This document shows positions 5,302 through 5,765 of a stretch of DNA of 5,765 bases, one piece after another; the stretch's first letter is position 1; each line of letters opens with the position of its first letter. The notes beneath the pieces are model-generated. The model saw only the letters and a list, made by a program, of their open reading frames with translations. It made no database searches and had not been told where the DNA came from. The stretch is from NCBI GenBank assembly GCA_023430425.1, contig JAEZAR010000186.1:1-5765 (forward strand). Reading direction: 5' to 3'. This DNA comes from Actinomycetes bacterium. GTDB lineage: Bacteria > Actinomycetota > Actinomycetes > Actinomycetales > Cellulomonadaceae. The position numbers and the translations under genes were made by a program.

Positions 5302-5765
5302 CGCCGGGCGTCGGGGCGGTGCCCGCGGGCAGGACCAGCGCGACGAGCGGGGGCCACCCCGGGCGGTGCCAGTGCGCCCACAGCTCGGCCGCGCGGACCC
5401 AGCCGAGGCGCTCGTAGAAGCACAGGGCGCCGTCGTCGGGCAGCGGGAGCACGTCCAGGCACGGCGCCATCCCGCGGCCCTCCACCCAGCCGACGGCGCG
5501 CTCGAGCAGCCGGGCTCCGACGCCGCGTCGCTGGTGGCGGGCGGAGACGAACAGCCGCGCGACGACGGCGCACTCCTCGACCGGGCGTCCGAGCGCCCGG
5601 GACCACGCCTCCTGCAGCGCCGGCCCGGTCCCGTGGTCGACGGCGGCGGCCGCCTGCACGCCGACATGCCCGACGACCGCACCGGCCCCGTCGGTCGCGA
5701 CGAACGCGGCCAGGTCGTCCGGCCCGGCCACCCAGGCGGCGGCGTCCACCGGTGGGACGGCGGGG
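5291..5765 (-). CDS. GNAT family N-acetyltransferase (partial, 5' end beyond window)
   Basis: The C-terminal part, about 157 residues, of a GNAT-fold acetyltransferase that moves an acetyl group from acetyl-CoA to an unidentified amine. The first beta strands are visible as [17 protein letters not shown]. The acetyl-CoA pyrophosphate-binding motif is Q-R-R-G-V-G-A, after the strand [10 protein letters not shown] later CFYERLGW segment is the usual GNAT motif B region. A GTG at 5749 could start a 152-residue product, but it has no ribosome binding site and the frame stays open to the window edge, with residues PAVPP just before it. GNAT proteins normally carry an N-terminal helix-rich region ahead of this point, so the true start is probably to the right of the window. 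Its stop codon at 5291-5293 lies inside the 3' end of htpX, on the opposite strand. Substrate unknown; it could act on a small molecule, an antibiotic or a protein. Confidence 0.85.
   Translation of the reverse strand, partial: PAVPPVDAAAWVAGPDDLAAFVATDGAGAVVGHVGVQAAAAVDHGTGPALQEAWSRALGRPVEECAVVARLFVSARHQRRGVGARLLERAVGWVEGRGMAPCLDVLPLPDDGALCFYERLGWVRAAELWAHWHRPGWPPLVALVLPAGTAPTPGVST
5298..5314. terminator. Hairpin over the htpX stop codon, weak terminator candidate
   Basis: CTGACGC (5298-5304) can pair with GCGTCGG (5308-5314) as a 7-bp stem including one G-T wobble, around a 3-base loop. It begins at the htpX stop codon and lies mostly inside the tail of the opposing acetyltransferase gene. 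A perfect 12-bp palindrome, TGCCCGCGGGCA (5320-5331), follows. There is no T tract. With the two genes overlapping tail to tail, any terminator must sit inside coding sequence, so this is a candidate only. Confidence 0.25.

Noticed and set aside
4105..5682. Long minus-strand frame opposite htpX and the divergent region
   Set aside because: It is low-complexity and lacks any motif; htpX on the plus strand has all zinc-protease signatures.
1..5765. A novel multi-gene defence or biosynthetic system
   Set aside because: Every supported gene belongs to a well-known family, and the neighbours have unrelated roles. There are no mobile-element traces or unusual domain fusions.

Overview
This is a GC-rich window with GTG and ATG starts, TANNNT-type -10 elements and tightly packed genes. 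It looks like an actinobacterial chromosome, possibly of the Micrococcales/Cellulomonas type; that placement is inferred from composition and protein style, not from a database search. The content is largely housekeeping. I see no phage, insertion sequence, CRISPR array, RNA gene or toxin-antitoxin pair. The more unusual signals are in the non-coding DNA.

Layout: positions 1-258 are non-coding and hold a short tandem repeat array of alternating purine/pyrimidine units (48-124), a -10-like box (188-193) and a ribosome binding site (240-245). They lead into an FprA-type ferredoxin/adrenodoxin NADP(+) reductase (259-1623, +). It converges, across 46 bases, on a three-gene ABC importer operon on the minus strand (4246 down to 1670). 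The operon order is lipoprotein substrate-binding protein, single permease, ATPase. A 76-base gap containing an inverted repeat separates the binding protein from the permease, and the permease and ATPase overlap by four bases (GTGA). The importer belongs to the polar amino acid uptake family.

The 176-base divergent region 4247-4422 holds the signals for the importer (minus) and for an HtpX-type M48 membrane metalloprotease (4423-5301, +). These include a 9-bp perfect inverted repeat in the importer leader, a candidate -10 for the importer, and a GGGAAC-N18-GTT element facing htpX. That element matches the promoter pattern of extracytoplasmic/thiol-stress sigma factors (SigR/SigH/SigE type). 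The protease gene overlaps by 11 bases, tail to tail, with a GNAT N-acetyltransferase gene (minus) whose 5' end lies beyond the right edge.

The genes do not form one pathway. The reductase passes electrons between NADPH and ferredoxin, the ABC operon imports a polar amino acid, HtpX performs membrane protein quality control, and the acetyltransferase has an unknown substrate. The only suggested regulatory relationship is the shared divergent region between the importer and htpX.
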